From: Glandiceps talaboti
Taxonomy: Eukaryota > Hemichordata > Enteropneusta > Spengelidae
Length of the DNA stretch: 64,000 nucleotides
Assembly: GCF_964340395.1 (NCBI RefSeq)
Contig: NC_135551.1
Coordinates: forward strand, 27,325,380 to 27,389,379
Direction of reading: 5' to 3'
Under the pieces are notes generated by a model. The model saw only the letters and a program-made list of their open reading frames with translations, had not been told where the DNA came from and did not search any database. Made by a program: the position numbers and the translations under genes. Of the stretch, positions 47,914-60,625 are shown in pieces; the first letter of the stretch is position 1; the number at the start of each line of letters is the position of its first letter.

Positions 47914-49820
47914 TATGTGTGCGTGAGTGGAATAACAACGTTTGTCGTTTCAGAAAGAAGTCGCCCCTTTCTCTTTCAGCTACTTTTGAATTTTAAAGGT
48001 ACATAACTGTTCATAAGAAAAAAAGAGCCTAATCCATGTATTAACATGAAATGGAATGGCATAAATTTGTATTATAATGCAGCCTGGTGATATATCATAG
48101 ATTTTAACAAATACAAGTTAGTCTGCATTTGTTATCAAAATAAGTCATCATAGCATGATGGGCGTGACAAGAAGTGGCAAGATTTAGCGTATTTGTGTTG
48201 CTATGACATCATCGGGTCATATATCGATCGGTGTACGTGTTATCATTCGAACAAATCAGTGGTTATTGATTACATGTCAGGATATGGAGTATCAGTAAAT
48301 TGTTAGTTCACGCCTATACGTCAACAGTCCAACGTAGACATTTTATCACCATGATCACTATGCTGTGTTCCTACAAAGGTTGGTGAACCCTGACATCAGG
48401 CGTCGTCGTAAAACCACATACCTTTTTACGGCATCGGTTGTGAAGGGTATTTTTCGTTATGTAAGCGGAAAAATATGTCCTATCTTGTGAGAATTGTTAT
48501 CATCAGGCCAAGCAAACTAAGTTGTATGCTGTAAACATACCTTTCAACAATAGGTTAAAAATATATGTTTACTCCTTTAATAGGGTCGACGTCATGATCG
48601 CTTTATTATCATTAGATTTAATTTCCGATTAATTTTAAAGCTCTTATATTTTTGCAATATTCAAAAGCACTGTACAATAAGATAAAACCATACAAAACAA
48701 AATCTTAAAATGCATGGGTAAAATTTGCAGCTTAAAAGAATTCATCACGTAATTTTCATGCCAAGTTAGATCAATAGGATACGGTAATAGGAACCATAAA
48801 TTTCACAGTGACTTTTCCTGGTCATCATAGAATGGAATGTCCACCTGGTTGACGTTTCGGGAATCATAGGGGCGCGTAGTATTTCTTTGATTGTCTACTA
48901 CTGGTTAAATAGAACGTGGCTTGAATATGTTTCCCTAAGTGTAATACGTGTCCCTAGTGTTCGGAATAACTCTTTAAAAATCTATCAGAGCAAACAATTC
49001 ACAGTTTTAAAATCAGTGTGGTAAAGTATGTAGTAATTAGAATACATGAAATATGTGACTAGTACAAATTTCAAAGTGCTGCCGCGATGTCTTTTGCTCT
49101 TCGCAATCACAATTCGTCCGAGGCCCCACTCAATTATAATATCATTTGTTTTTCTCCTCTCTTCAGAGATGCAGATATTGTAGAGAGAGAAAAATATATT
49201 GCGTGAAAACAAATTGTGATCGGAGATTAAAATACATCTCGACATGCATTATATTAGTCAGATACTGATAGTCACCCAAGGTATGTATGTACCTTAAGTT
49301 AAAATTATAACATTGACTAGTTGATAAGCTTTATCCGACCGTAATATTCACTCTAGATCTTTGACATCAACATTACCACTCTACATAAATTCCACCATGA
49401 CGTCATCACATAGCGGGTACAGTAACAAGTTTCTAACGACACAATAGAAGTTTAAGTTTAATATATGGAAGTTTTCGTTTTGATTTTAATTTGTCAGAAA
49501 CGAATCCCACGATTTAACGAAATAATGAAATTATTAGTAAATCATTCAATAAAACTACAATATACGACATAGTTTGTGATATTTATTCAAAGATTTCTAA
49601 TCTGTCACGCGATATATGACTAAGACAACAGCTGTAATCTGATTCCCTAGAGATTTAAATATGATATAGTTCGTGACTGGCACAATGTGGTGGTGATAGG
49701 AAACCATAATTAACATTCAATATAGAATGTAATTCATATTTTGTTTCAGTTATTTTCAAACTCATTTAAGAATGGGCCTTGAATAATGGACTAGAGTTGA
49801 TTCAGTCTTTATACACAAAA

Positions 49821-49875
49821 TGAATGAATGAATGAATGAATGAATGAATGAATGAATGAATGAATGAATGAATGA
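49821..49875. repeat. (TGAA)n microsatellite
   Basis: About 13 perfect TGAA units. Confidence 0.97.
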
Positions 49876-51185
49876 TATGCACATGTACGTTACTTTACTT
49901 TCTTATGACAGACACCAGGTGTCATTTATTACATATATTGTTTTTTACTCAATCATAATAAACCTTCGTAAAGCTTCACGCTGTATCATCTCGTCATGGA
50001 CAAGTGGTTTGTGATTTAGAATAAACTAGATGGAAAATTTATAAGATTTTTTTTTGTTGGAAATTCCTTCCAAACTGCCTTGTGTAACTTCAGCGAGCTC
50101 CATGCAGAAAGGGACGTTAAGTCATAGCCTGAAACATGCGTGCTGTGTCTTGTTACGCAGTGAAATGAAATATAGTGTGTTACAAATGGATCAACCACGT
50201 GTAACGTTTGTCTACTTTGTCAAACAGATTGCAAAACTAAATTTGCATTATTGTAGAATCGCAATGATTGACATATACTTGTTGTAAAGATTCGAGGTAG
50301 TGAGAAGTGTAGGTGAAAGGTCATGAAGTCAGACCATACCTATATTTATTAAATTTATTTATTGGGCAGGTTGAAAATTATGCTGACATGTGTCTACCTA
50401 GGCGTACGTATTTTGTGTTTGTCTTTAATATGTGAGAAAGAGAATTCTTTTATCTTGCAACGATTTTGCTTGTGATTTTACAGATATGACATTTGCTGAT
50501 TGTAACGAATAAACAAACAAACAAACAAAAAAACAACAACAAAAACACACAAAACGGGTCAAATGTTATCATACTTGAATTAGGGAAACATTGGAATTGC
50601 TTCTGATCAACAAAACTCATCTTTTCAATTTTGATTTGAAAAAAATGAAATAAAATGAGTGAAAGTCATGCCAGGATAGTTTTGAAATAAATAGCACCAG
50701 ACAACCATGTACAAATACCACGAAACAGGATCAATGGTGCGAAAACGTTGATAAAAAAAAATAATTTTGTTCAAACTGATGTTAAAAATCACTCCAATTC
50801 TTGTTGCTTTCAACAACATGTATTGATTTCATTGATGTTAATATTGTCAATAAATAAGGCAACTCAGTCCATCCTGTGAAAAATAGCGCCCTCAGTGATA
50901 GAAGTGTGTATACTCTTCATTTTTCTTTTCAGTGCCTTATATTGTAATATCTATAAAAAGGATCAACATAAATTAAAAAGTTACTGAAATGCAAAAATTT
51001 GGAGAACAATTTCATGTAATTTATTAAGTAGGAAAGTGGTTTGCTTGTAGTATAGGTAGTTTTCACTATTGAAAAATGAAACAAACTTTTCCTTGAAACA
51101 GTCACTTCTTATCAGCCGAACTGTTTACAATCGTCTGAGACATTGATGGTATTGTGTACACTGGCTTGATATCAATGTATAAAAT

Positions 51186-51625
51186 GTGTGTCTGTGTGTG
51201 TGTGTGTCTGTATGTATGTATGTATGTATGTATGTATGTATGTATGTATGTATGTATGTATGTATGTTTGTATGTATGTATGTATGTATGTATGTATGTA
51301 TGTATGTATGTATGTATGTATGTATGTATGTATGTGTGTCTGTATGTATGTATGTATGTATGTATGTATGTATGTATGTATGTATGTATGTATGTTTGTA
51401 TGTATGTATGTATGTATGTATGTATGTATGTATGTATGTATGTATGTATGTATGTATGTATGTATGTATGTTTGTTTGTATGTATGTATGTATGTATGTA
51501 TGTATGTATGTATGTATGTGTGTGTGTGTATGCATGTGTATGTGTGTATGTATGTATGTATGTATGTATGTATGTATGTGCGTATGTATGTGTGTGTGTA
51601 TGTATGTATGTGTGTGTATGTGTAT

Positions 51626-51662
<37 letters not shown>

Positions 51663-51666
51663 TGTG
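51186..51666. repeat. (TATG)n microsatellite, 480 bp, with TGTG and TTTG variants
   Basis: Long TATG array with TTTG and TGTG interruptions, ending in GT repeats. Open in most frames on both strands, none coding. Confidence 0.97.
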
Positions 51667-52725
51667 TATAAATCAAATCAAATCAATAGAACACTGTTCG
51701 TTACAAAGCAATTTGTTTTTATTTACAACATGTGGTGACAACCTTTAAAAATATTGGCACCTAAACCTTGGCACCAATAATAATAAATTGATCGTCTCAA
51801 AAAAATTCTGTACAAATATAGAAATTTTCAGTCGTGAATTTTAAAATAATAATTTGTAGAAATATTTGCAATGAAATGATATCTGACATTATAGTCTGGT
51901 CCAACAGGCCATACACAAATCAACAAAATGTGAGTATGAATTGTCAATATTTAATAATTTAATCATTCTTATTATGATCTTATTTCATTTTTTTTTTATT
52001 TTGATGTTCCTCTACCACTAAATGAAATATCGTGGTGAAATTTTTAACTTTTTGTGAATTCAACAGTTAACACAAATGAGAACTGAATGGTCTCAACAAA
52101 ACTCAACCCCTGTTTCCAAAAGTTCTGACTAGCTTTCCCCCTGTTTACAGAGCATCACCACGTCAGTACATCAGTTAACAGATCACGTCTTGAAAATTGA
52201 TAATTCCAATTATTTAAAGGCCCATGATTCAGTCCAATGGTCAAAGGTCAAAGGTCCTTGTATTAGAGCATAGACCCTACATGTAAGTAGAGGCTATGAT
52301 TAGTGCTATCAATAGAGCCATGGGGATTATATGTACAATCATTATTATGTTAAGGATCAACATTTACTATAGTTGTACTGGTATACCTAAATACATCCAA
52401 AGTGGGCTTTTATGTGCCATGACTGTTCTCATGTTTGAAATATACACGACATAAGGGTAACATCTGTCAAATGAAAATATTACGCAAATTACAACTGGAT
52501 TGGGAGGCCTGTGAGACCAGACATCATAATATCTTCATTTCATATTCCTACTTTGTTCATTGGCTGTTGAAAGAACACGGGTGTTTAAACATAATGAGTA
52601 CATTTTTCTCTTATCATATACGTTCCTGAATTCTTTAAAAATTTGTAATTTCCTGGAAAAAGTTTAAGGACAAAGTCACATAGAAGACTGTAAGAAAAGA
52701 GTAAATAACACATATTTACATACAT

Positions 52726-53011
52726 TAGCCCCCATCTACACGGCACTAAAAATCCTACATGAGGCAGGACTAAGGATAGTTTGAAGCACGTGTAGACGTA
52801 AACGCGTCCTAAAACCGTCCTGAAACCGTCCTAACTTAGGACACCTTTGAGAGGTTTTCCTGAAACCCTCCTGACTTCGTCCTATGTACTGTCAGGAAGG
52901 AATGCGCGACATCCACGCCGTAACTTTCCTACATGGAGACACAAATCTATCCTACCTCAGGCAGGACTTGGGACTGCCTCAGGTAGGACGACCTACATGT
53001 AGATGAGGCTA
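52726..53011. mobile_element. MITE-like element with TAGCC...GGCTA ends
   Basis: The left end TAGCCCCCATCTACACG is the imperfect inverse of the right end, CATGTAGATGAGGCTA. The interior holds repeated GTCCTGAAACC and CCTCAGGCAGGACT strings that also pair with each other. CAT immediately flanks both ends and may be a 3-bp target duplication. No transposase. Confidence 0.7.
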
Positions 53012-54392
53012 CATATAAGTTCTCAATGCCAACTTAAGTATAGTATGTAAGTTTAACACTATACCTAATTTTTTATGTACAAATTTTATTGCACACAACA
53101 CAATCCACCCCCACAACATTAAGAACAAAAATATAGAGGAAAAAAAGGAATAATAAAAACACAATATAAAGACACATAATTGAGCTTTTGAATATTTTGT
53201 TTTTGTGATACTATCTTTGACAATTTTGTTGCAACTATTCTCATGTCATTGCAAAAAACTATATCCGTCAATTTACAAGTCAACAACTCTTTCCCATAAC
53301 AACAGCTTATTTTGCATCTTACTGATATTTTGACAACTCATTTGCATGTTGACTGTTCATTTGCATGTTGATTGACAATTTACATGTTGACCATTTATAA
53401 GTGACAGCTCTATTGCATATCACCAGCAGATTTGCATGTTATGAACTCATAATCAGTACATCTGTGCAATGCTAAACATTTGCAAAAAGAAAAATGCTTG
53501 ACTGAGAATGTAAATTTCATATCAAAATATACAAGCTTCAAGTATAAAAAAATATGAATTCAAGTAAGCGCATTATGAAATGTTATAGAAAAAATAATTT
53601 TGTATTTTTGATCAGCAATATTTTTTTGATCACTAGACACATTTACTAATTCTCCAGTGTATAAAAAGTATGAATTAAAAAACTCAGTTCCCAGACCTAA
53701 TTTTAGACTGTAAGATATGTCGTGTTGCTCCACCCTCACTGGCCTTGTCTTTTTTTGATGTGCGAGGGCGCCCCATCATGGCGTACTTTACAGACTTACC
53801 TATTTCAGTTCGTGAAATTTAATAGAAATGATGAAGTCATCGTAGTGATTGGTTTGGCTTGGTGTATATGATACAACATTTAATATTTGTTATATATGTT
53901 TCTACAGTTACAATGACTATTTTTCTCCAGGCTTTACGGATATCCTTGATACTTAAGATATGTTGAAGTTACTGTAGTGGCTACCCAAGTGTCTTGTAAC
54001 ATTGGTTTTTTCAATTCTTTGTAAATGGCTTGGAGTACAAATATGATTCTACACACTATCGTTTTTATTAATTTGTAAAATTGTTAGTTGTTGGTAGGTC
54101 AATTGAAAGATGCATTCTATATTATTCAAAGTATATATGAAAGAATTATGTACTAAAATCTCATTCATTGTAAGACTCGCTTCATGATAATAATTTACTG
54201 TTGTAATTTTTACAATTTTTGACCTTCCTAATGTTACTGTTGTGAGTGATACTGCAAGCAAAATGTGCACAATGAGCTACATGGGTAATGTGTGTTTATC
54301 TATCATTTCACTAGACAAAAAAATTTATCAATGACAAGTATAGATGTCTTCTTGGCACAATAGGCAGCACCTTGTCTGAATCATAAAACTGT

Positions 54393-54640
54393 GTTACCAT
54401 AGTAACCACATCCTTAGTTGTCATGGCAATCACTTTGCATGGAATGTTATGACATCTTGGTGATGGATTGATAGAGATGATGGAGCATTGTTGTTGCCTT
54501 GGTAACTGTATCCCAGGTTGTCATGGTGATGTTTGCATGTCGGGTGAGTCAGGATAATTGAGAGAGATGCAATGAGAAGAAATGCATGCACTGCTTGATC
54601 AAAAGGTTGACACTACCTCTCTACATGTTGCTATAGTAAC
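54393..54640. promoter_or_regulatory. cluster of X-box-like (RFX) palindromes
   Basis: GTTACCATAGTAAC at 54393-54406, GTTGCCTTGGTAAC at 54493-54506 and GTTGCTATAGTAAC at 54627-54640 match the bipartite RFX X-box pattern (GTNRCC, 2 nt, RGYAAC) fully or with one change. Degenerate relatives lie near 54416 and 54513. They lie 3' of the FAM228-type gene. The even spacing may reflect a degenerate repeat rather than a regulatory element. Confidence 0.4.
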
Positions 54641-54869
54641 AAGTGAGTACTGACGCAAAATTAGGATAAGTAATGGACGGACTTGTCATTCAAATAGTAA
54701 TCTTGGTCCTATAATCTCTGAACTAGCTAGCTTCACATTATGATATGTTCCTTATCATAAACTATGTTTTGATGAAAATGTATTCATCGGTCTGAAAAAA
54801 AGGTAAAACGTAAAAGAGAAAAAAAACTACACAATTCCTGTCATCTAACCATAATCTAGTCTATTTCAT

Positions 54870-54875
54870 TTTATT
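54870..54875 (-). terminator. candidate polyadenylation signal of the FAM228-type gene
   Basis: TTTATT on the plus strand (AATAAA on the minus), about 206 nt after the stop at 55081-55083. Confidence 0.5.
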
Positions 54876-55080
54876 CTATGTCAACATACAGATCTCTAGT
54901 TGTACTGTTCTAATACTCTCAACATGATTGTCATTTAATGTCGATCTCTTTTCCATGATTTTGTTCTCACAGATATGGAAAAAAACCACTAGTTTGGCAA
55001 ACAATGTTGTTGATGATGGCCATGGAAAAATGATTGATTGTTTGGAGTATTCAGTAAAAAAGTAGATTGTGTGGGATAGA

Positions 55081-58000
55081 CTACGTGAAGACAAACACTT
55101 GCTCATTATTTGAGTACATGCGTTTCTTCTGACATTGCATTTCTTCGTCAACTATCTTGGGGTCAAAGGTCATGCCAGCCCACTGCTCAAAGTCAAAGTG
55201 AGAGTCATTAAAACTGCTTCTCATTCTCCTTCTGTTGGCGGAAAAAAAAATGAGAAAAAAAAATGAATACTGCCCTCTTTAGGCATGCAATGTAAATGTT
55301 TAATATTTCAAGATTTTCAAAAATGGCACCTGAAAAACTGTCCTCTATATAGATATGACATGGCATAAATAAATCAATAAATCTTCATAACAGTGAATGC
55401 TTGAGTTATATTTTTATTTCTTCTGATTTAATATCATGTCAATAAATCTGTATCAGTAAATTTTAATGAATTTTGATAAATTTCCATAATGATGTTACCT
55501 TCTTTGATATCTAATCTATTAAAATATCAACATAAAATTATTCTCCATAAATCTCTTGATAAATGTTGATAATGTACTTACCTGCTTTGATATCTAACTT
55601 GACTGTCGATATCATGTAATTGCATAGCGAGCCATGTACTGCATTCTGTGCCATGTCTTCCAAGGGGAACCAGTGGTAAAGGTGGCAGACGATATTGCTC
55701 TATCCCCTTATCACACAAACTTTTACCTGTCAAAACAATATTGAACAATACATTACATGATTTTTTTCTTAAGGTGTATTCTATAAAACACACTGAAGAT
55801 TGATAATATAATCCTTGCAAAGAAGATACAGGGTGCTATATAACTAAACATCAAATCTGGCACAAAGATTCTCAAGAAGTCACCCCAAAATGGTTCCCAC
55901 CAAAAGAATGGCATACTTGGCACAAATATTTGAAATGACCTCAGCACAAGATGGTACCTTCAACTAAATATCAAATTTGGCACAAAAATAATCACCTCAT
56001 CATGAGATAGCACCTTCAACCATTATATCAAACTTGGCACAAAGATAAGAAATCACCTCATCACGAGATGGTACCCTTTAGCAGAATAGCAAACCTGGCA
56101 CAAAGATTAGAAGTCAACCCATAACAAGATGCCACCCTTCAACAAAATAGTAAACCTGGCACAATTGCACGGTGTCAAAACCGGAAAAGAAAATTTAGCC
56201 GAGGATAATTATTGACAGGACATTTTCCACTTACCTGTCATACATCGGACTACTGTCTTATCCTCCTCATTTCTAACTTTTTCTTGTGCTATGAGAGGAT
56301 CATCAAAAGTTTTGGTTTCAGCTACGATAGGTGCAGGTCTGGGAACTTGTAATTGTAAAGGATTATAGTCTGCTTTTGACATTGTGTCTAAGAAAACAGG
56401 CTGTGTAGAAGACAAATAAACATTTAACATTACTGAGATATCTGTCCATGAAGTTAGTGACTACTAACAATGATTTATTCATTTATCAATGTTGACTATG
56501 GTGGACAATGATAAATTGTCAAATAATAAAAAAAAAAAGTTTTTGAAAAAGCTAAGTAGTGTACAACGACCCTCTTTGTATCCCCCCCCTGAATTTGTGA
56601 TGGATAAAGCTACCAAATCATTATTGCAAAAGTTTTTTAAAAGCAAAGTAAAAATCACATTTGAATGTTTATAAAATTTAGGCCCTAGGTGACAGCAACG
56701 TCTTTGGTGCTGACTTCAGACATGTAGCATTTTCTAGACACATTTTTGAAATTCTTCTCTGTCTGTCTTTTTTCATACAACCTGTGATGTAAAATTCTCA
56801 AAAACTGTCAATTTGATTAACATAATAACAATGAAGGCATGTCTCTCACTTTACTCATCCATGCTTTGAGCAAATTATGACATTTTACACTGAATATTTC
56901 TAGTAGGCTCACAATAAGTTGACTAAATACTCAAAAACAACAACAAACTGTCAAACACTATTATTTCATGCATGTTTGACCTGCTGACTACAACACACAA
57001 TGATGGATGACTAGGATTCACACTAGGAATTTGGATAATAAACACAGGAAAAATACCAAGAATAAAAGTGTCTGATTTTATCAAATTTTTGCACCAATCA
57101 GTATACACACTATACACTCTAGCACTTACTCCAGGATCCAATGTACACAAACGAACAAGACAATTCTAGTTTTACTTTTCCATGAAAACCTTTTATCATA
57201 CCAGACTAAGTATATATTTGTACTGCCATTCACTTTTGCTACTCAGCTTGTCCTCTCTTGTCAAATCCCACACTATGCATTCTGTTTGCCTAAAACTTCA
57301 GAAAAACTGTAGTCTGGTGTGGTAATATTGACTTTTCTTTCCCTTACCAATTAAATTACTATAGCTATCTATAACAAAACCATTGGCGTGCTACGATGGG
57401 TTGAAACTCTGTCTGACGACTCATGCAATAGACTGGGTTGGGATTCATTACACTACACAAGATATGCAACATTTAGAGTAACAACACCACAAGTCTTCAA
57501 GTTATTAACACTGGGGTTCACAGGCAGGGGATAAAATGTGTGAAAATGCTACATGCATGGAGTGGAACATATCAACACCAAAAAAAAAAAAGCACATCGA
57601 CAACTTACAAGAGATAGAATAAAGCCAGTTATTAGTCAATAGGTATATCTGGATGTTCGACTAAACGTACACATGGTACGAGGTCGAACAGTTTGCGTTG
57701 TGTGCGGTCGATTAATGTGCTAGAGAAAAAAGTCAATGTAGAAAAAATGGCAGAGATGTTGAGACACTATTAGTACTAAAAGCATACATACACTGCAAGA
57801 AGTATGCAGAATAAAAGTATCAGAGAAGGAAAGAAATAACAAAGTTTTGCAAAATAATTAACATAACTGCAAGTTTGAAGTTAAAGAATATAATGACATT
57901 AGTACAGTGACAGCACTCCCTTGAAATGACAAATGTACGGCACATGGATTTCAAATTGGTCATAAAAACCCCAGGCTTCTTTCTACAAGACACTGCCAAG

Positions 58001-58944
58001 ACGTCATTTTTTGTTGCGTCAATGCGAAAATATGCTCTGACCTTCGAGTGGGATTTTTCTACTTGACAGCATTACTAGGAGATTATCCAAGTACTCTTTT
58101 GATTTCCATTATTGCATAATTTTCCCTAGTTTCAAGATATGAGAAATTTTTGTAGGATTTTTCCTTTAATTTTGAGTCTGAAATTTAAAATACAAAATCT
58201 GTAACAATCACAATTGGTATATGAATACACAGACACAGCCATACAACTTACCCTTCTATTGCAGTAATCTACGTAATCATCATGTAAATCTCTTTTTCTT
58301 CTCTCTACATTGCTATATTCTCTCTTCATGCCTTTGTAAACCTGTGCTTGTAGCGGATCGTAAACTCTCTCACTCCATTTCTTGTGAAGCATTTCTTTTT
58401 TCCTTAAATCTAGGTACTCCTTGTTTGAAACGAATTCATCTACTTCCTACAAAGTGCAGGAAAATAATGTTTTAATTATATATTGTGAACAAAAAACAAA
58501 ATTATAAAACATTGATAACTTTGATCAAAATGTTTGCATAAGTTCATAATAGAACATATATTGATTTTTAAAATGTTACAATGACTAGATATTAGCTGAC
58601 TATTACAAGGCGCCACTATCCATTAAGATGGCAAACTTGGCACAATTATTAGACATCAGCTCTATACCACAAGAGGGCGATATTTACAGGAATAGTAAAC
58701 TTGGCACAATGATCAATATACATCAGCTCTATACCACAATGGGAAGGTATTAACAGGACTAGTAAACTTGGTAGAACTATTAAACGATTGGCTGTACACA
58801 ACTAGAGACTAGAGAACCTTTTTTCAAACAAAGGGATACACTGGCCATGAAAGATGAAATGTTTACCTTGACAAAACCATTTTCTTCATCTAGAAGAGAC
58901 ATGTACATCTTCTTTGTTTCTTTGGTCTCAGGGTCAGCCTTTTC
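55081..58944 (-). CDS. FAM228-type protein, last five exons (5' end not found)
   Basis: Exons: 58867-58944, 58252-58446, 56235-56400, 55582-55726, 55081-55231; 735 nt including the stop (244 residues), phases consistent. The sequence runs KKMYMSLLDEENGFVK, then KEMLHKKWSERVYDPLQ, DDYVDYCNRR joined to PVFLDTMSKADYNPLQL, DDPLIAQEKV, TVVRCMTGK joined to SLCDKGIEQYRLPPLPLVP, and ends EEMQCQKKRMYSNNEQVFVFT. The Lys-Lys-Trp, Tyr-Cys-Asn, Phe-Leu-Asp-Thr and Arg-Cys-x-Thr-Gly landmarks match my memory of vertebrate FAM228A/B. That family has no defined molecular function. The first exon listed begins at an acceptor, so at least one upstream exon exists; a retrotransposon lies just beyond it. Family assignment is from memory and moderately secure. 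Confidence 0.75.
55855..56165. repeat. degenerate ~60-bp tandem repeat in a FAM228-type intron
   Basis: About five copies marked by CAAAYTTGGCACAAA, then a CACCTCATCACGAGATGGTAC-like stretch. Copies differ substantially, so this is old. Confidence 0.8.
58625..58785. repeat. related degenerate repeat in the next FAM228-type intron
   Basis: Two to three copies marked by AAACTTGGCACAAT and ATCAGCTCTATACCACAA, sharing the AAACTTGGCACAA core with 55855-56165. Confidence 0.75.
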
Positions 58945-59096
58945 CTGTGATTGAAAGAAACATCAACCAAAGTAAGTTACAGTTATCCTTATACCCTTTA
59001 ATGTGTATTACCAATTTTGTTCTAATACAAATGCAATCTCGGCATAGGTGGGGGTGGGTTATATCAAGTGATACAGGCCACTTCCACACACTTTGG

Positions 59097-60625
59097 TCAT
59101 CATCATCATTAATTAAAGTCGATTTCTTCCCCCTGACGGGGGGTCACCGACTGTCCTTCTTTCCATGTGGCAATCACATTCCTCCATTTCTGCCTGTTCC
59201 CATAGTCATTGATGTTTAATCCAATCTGTTTACACTGTCCTTCCACCATACTCTTCCATGTCAGCTTTGGTCGCCCTCTCCCTCTTTTTCCATCCACCTC
59301 CAGATTCCATGCCCTCTTCACTCCTTCTCCCTCATCTTTCCTCAGCACATGTCCACACCATCTCAGAGAGCTACGCCTTGCTACCTCCACAATTGACTCA
59401 CCTAGACCTAGCCGTTCCATTAGCACCCCTGAGCCAACCCTGTCACTCAATTTGACACCACATATCTTTCTAACCATAGCTCTCTCTGCTCTCCTCAAGA
59501 TACCCTCTTCCACTGCTCTCATCACCCATGTTTCTGCCGCATATGTCATAACTGGCCTCACACATGCCTTGTAAATCCGACCTTTCATTGCTAGAGTTAG
59601 CCTACAACCACATAGTATGGATTCAAGGTCTCTGAACTTCCTCCATCCCAGTCCCACTCTTTTTGTCACTGCAAGCTCACTGCCTCCTGCACCATCTAAG
59701 GTATCACCCAGATAACAGAACTCTTTCACTCGGTCCAGTTCCTGCAGCCTTTCACTTACAGCACTTGCATGCTCCGGGTTATCACCAACAAACTCTCCGC
59801 CTCGTAGGCATTTCCAACACTCATAATCTGTTGCCATCACACTTGTCACTCTCCTTACTCCTGCACACCTTCCATGAATCCATTTCCTGCACTTCGTACA
59901 CAGTATCGAATTTCTCATTACTCTCCTATGACAAATCCCACATGGGTCAATCTTTGCTTTTGCCCTGACTTCATTGCCTGCTGCACACTCCATGATCTTC
60001 GTCTTTCCCATGTTCACTTTCAGACCCTTTCCTTCGAAAGCACATCTCCAAGCAGTAAATAGCCTCTCCAGTTCCTCCATGGACTCTGCCATCAACACCA
60101 GGTCATCTGCATAGAGAAGCTCGAACAACTCCCCCTTTCGCACCTCTTCAGACAGCACATCTACAACTACTGCAAACAGAAGTGGCGAAAGTGCTGACCC
60201 CTGATGTACACCCACTCCTACCCTAAATTCATCAGACAACCCTGATCCCACTCTGACTCTGGTCTTTGCATTCTCGTACAGCTTCATAACCGCTCTAACC
60301 AACACTTCCGGTACCATTCTCTTTCTCAAAGCCCACTCTATCACACTCCGTGGCACTCGATCAAAGGCTTTCTCCAAGTCTACAAAACACATCCACAGCT
60401 TCTTCCGTTTCTCCAGGTAACGCTCCTGCACTCTTCTTACAATAAATATTGCATCAGTTGTGCCCCTCCCTGGCATAAAACCATATTGCATCCCATCGAT
60501 CTTGACTATTGCCCTCAGTCTGCTTTCAATTGCCCTTTCCACTACTTTCATTCCATGCTCCAACAGCTTCACTCCTCTATAAGACCCACATTCCATTGGT
60601 AACTTCACAAAATAGATTTCTACAC
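59097..60625 (-). mobile_element. 5'-truncated RTE-type retrotransposon with RT and a PHD-like finger
   Basis: A 499-codon frame (59109-60608) is open throughout. Reverse-transcriptase motifs: FVDLEKAFDRVPR (A, ~75-87), GVHQGSALSPLL (B, ~133-144) and LLYADDLVL (C, YADD at 166-169). A zinc finger at 223-267 follows with spacing C-x2-C-x10-C-x2-C-x4-H-x2-C-x15-C-x2-C, the PHD pattern. The C-terminal part has CGCRLTLAMKGRIYKACVRP and WCGHVLRKDEGE, typical of RTE elements. Just after the stop the element ends in a short TGATGATGATGA tail, also typical of RTE. The endonuclease and first RT blocks are missing. It lies on the same strand as the FAM228-type gene, upstream of its first identified exon. 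The intact frame suggests a fairly recent insertion. Confidence 0.9.

Noticed and set aside
47637-48006. Cys-Met-Tyr-Val and His-Thr-Tyr-Ile repeat proteins
   Set aside because: (TATG)n and (GT)n arrays, open in most frames on both strands.
51125-51748. Longer Cys-Met-Tyr-Val and Tyr-Ile-His-Thr repeat proteins
   Set aside because: Second (TATG)n array; same artefact.
59209-60062. Several plus-strand open frames of 60-120 codons
   Set aside because: Antisense shadows of the RTE retrotransposon reading frame.
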